Source of the DNA: Conexibacter arvalis
Lineage (GTDB): Bacteria > Actinomycetota > Thermoleophilia > Solirubrobacterales > Solirubrobacteraceae
Assembly (NCBI RefSeq): GCF_014199525.1
Contig: NZ_JACHNU010000001.1
Coordinates: 1,528,182-1,592,181 of the forward strand
Direction: 5' to 3'
Length of the DNA stretch: 64,000 bases
Of this stretch, positions 62,785-64,000 are shown piece by piece (the first letter of the stretch is position 1; every line of letters begins with the position of its first letter). Below the pieces are notes generated by a model. That model saw nothing but the letters and a program-made list of their open reading frames with translations, was not told the origin of the DNA and searched no databases. The translations under genes were made by a program, and so were the position numbers.

Positions 62785-64000
62785 CCCGCCGCCCGCTGCT
62801 CGTGCTGTCGTTCGTCGCCGCGCTCGCCGGCCTGCTCGTCGCGATCGCGCTGGCGCTGGCGATCCCGTCGACGCGCGACGCCGCCGCGGTCGCGGCCGGG
62901 CAAGGCGATCCGCTGGCGCCCATTCCCCCGCGGTCCGTCGCCGCGGCCGACCCGGCCGACCCTGTCGTCGCGCCGGCGTTGCGCGAGCCGCCCGAGCTCG
63001 ACCTCGTGGTCCTGAGACCGGTCGCGCCGCCGCGCGTCGAGGCGACAGCGGCCGATCCGCTCGGCGGGCCGCGCTGGGCGGTGCGGACCTTCACCGCCGA
63101 CCGCTTCTCGCGGCGGCCGAACGGGCGCGGGCTGTATCGGATCGGCAAGCCGACGCTGTGTGCGCAGCTCGGCCGCGTGCTCGGCGGCAGATTCGGCTGG
63201 GTCGACGCCGCCAACCGCTGGCGGCCGGTCGCCTTCAGCTTCATCGCGGCTCCGATCGCCTGCATGCGCAGGGGCCAGGATCCGAGAGTCGAGCTGACGA
63301 CCCGCATCAGCGATCCTGCCGCGGGCTCCGCACGTCCGCTCAACACGGTCGTCTGGGGGATGGCGGGCGAGCCGGCGCGCGCCGTCGCGACGATCGGCGG
63401 CCGCCGTCTCCAGGCGGCCGAGACGGCGCACGGCGTCGTGCTGGCGGTCTCGCCGGCGAGCGAGCGCCATCCGGAAGGAGAGATCGAGCTGCGCTACCGC
63501 GACGGCCGCCGCAAGCTCGTCGGCGTCTCGCCGTTCGCGGAGGCCGTGCGGCACTACCGCCGCTCGACCGGCCGCGACGACGGCGGCGCGCGGCTGCTCG
63601 CCGATCCGAGCGACCCGTTCGCGGTCGACTACCGCATGCCCGACCCCGACGGCGGGCTGCCGTGGGGGATCGCCGTCGCGCGCAGACGCGACGGCGGCTG
63701 GTGCCGCGTCGGGATGGGCCGGATCGTCGGCGGCCGCGTCGGCGTCGTCGACCTGCGGCTCGGCACCTTCGGCGACACCTGGCCGGAGGCCGACTGCATC
63801 CGCTACCCGCACCCGCTGCCGGTTCCGACGGAGCGCAGGCCGCTGCGGGTCATGTACGGCGCCGGCTGGGGCGGCGGCCCTGCCGAGCCGGTGGAGGAGC
63901 GCATGTCGGCGTCGGAGGATCCGGCGCGGGTCGCGCGCCGGACGCTCGAGGGCCGCACGGTCGTCTCCGGCGTCGCCCATCCCGACGTCGTCTCGGTGAC
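62781..64000 (+). CDS. Paralogous secreted/membrane protein, cut by window end
   Basis: The frame is open from ATG 62781, which overlaps the previous stop, to the window edge (406 codons). It has an N-terminal signal or anchor helix (LLVLSFVAALAGLLVAIALALAI, given by sense) and at least two repeats of the same beta module as the preceding protein. One begins RWAVRTFTADRF and another PWGIAVARRRDGGWCRVGMG. Cysteines occur at similar places. The function is unknown; it is probably part of the sigma factor regulon. Confidence 0.8.
   Translation, partial: MTRRPLLVLSFVAALAGLLVAIALALAIPSTRDAAAVAAGQGDPLAPIPPRSVAAADPADPVVAPALREPPELDLVVLRPVAPPRVEATAADPLGGPRWAVRTFTADRFSRRPNGRGLYRIGKPTLCAQLGRVLGGRFGWVDAANRWRPVAFSFIAAPIACMRRGQDPRVELTTRISDPAAGSARPLNTVVWGMAGEPARAVATIGGRRLQAAETAHGVVLAVSPASERHPEGEIELRYRDGRRKLVGVSPFAEAVRHYRRSTGRDDGGARLLADPSDPFAVDYRMPDPDGGLPWGIAVARRRDGGWCRVGMGRIVGGRVGVVDLRLGTFGDTWPEADCIRYPHPLPVPTERRPLRVMYGAGWGGGPAEPVEERMSASEDPARVARRTLEGRTVVSGVAHPDVVSV

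Overview
The window is about 64 kb of very GC-rich, gene-dense DNA. It looks like a chromosomal segment of a soil actinobacterium. The repertoire (many GntR/TetR/ArsR regulators, P450, MMPL transporter, secreted GH78 enzymes), the GC-dominated third codon positions with a surprising use of AGA arginine codons, and -10 boxes of TANNNT type 6-10 bases before start codons would fit Thermoleophilia (Conexibacter/Solirubrobacter-like). That placement is an inference; no rRNA or tRNA gene is present to test it.

Region 1 (1-14.9 kb) is a catabolic island. A divergent GntR regulator and a perfect 11-bp inverted repeat precede a tightly packed operon: FAH-family hydrolase/isomerase, 3Fe-4S ferredoxin, ferredoxin reductase, class-I glutamine amidotransferase, glutamine-synthetase-like ligase, cytochrome P450, extradiol (VOC) dioxygenase, acetoacetate-decarboxylase-like protein, aldehyde dehydrogenase, M20 hydrolase, APC permease and a second aldehyde dehydrogenase. 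Many stop/start codons overlap. The gene set fits a pathway that imports an amine, gamma-glutamylates it, oxidises it with a complete P450 system, releases glutamate and then cleaves a catechol-like ring. This is the most interesting system in the window.

Region 2 (15-24 kb): a lone Mrr-type restriction endonuclease of lower GC, an MMPL exporter with a divergent TetR regulator, an SRPBCC/ArsR pair with a palindromic operator, and a phosphoketolase-acetate kinase operon that would convert sugar phosphates to acetate plus ATP.

Region 3 (24-33 kb): a Zn/Cd-type P1B ATPase with its CadC-like ArsR sensor and a thiamine-binding-type protein; a LytM peptidase; a sulfotransferase-like protein with a type III polyketide synthase; and a convergent NarL/PAS two-component pair.

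Region 4 (33-47 kb): CapA-like protein, a secreted protein with an endosialidase-chaperone-like (S74) domain, DeoR and TetR regulators, NfeD/SPFH membrane proteins, glucose-6-phosphate dehydrogenase (overlapping the SPFH gene tail to tail), a double-unit histidine kinase with a convergent LuxR-type regulator, FMN reductase, GGDEF diguanylate cyclase, DUF1801, SixA-like phosphatase and a zinc ribbon.

Region 5 (47-64 kb): an operon of three different secreted GH78 alpha-L-rhamnosidases, a ThDP enzyme with a metal-dependent cyclase, a glycosyltransferase-like fragment, and an ECF sigma factor with two related membrane/secreted proteins, the last cut by the window end.

Small-scale structure is rich: long perfect hairpins (two of one related type), short tandem repeats in intergenic DNA and protein linkers, and a recurrent leaderless promoter architecture. 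No CRISPR array, insertion sequence or RNA gene was recognised.
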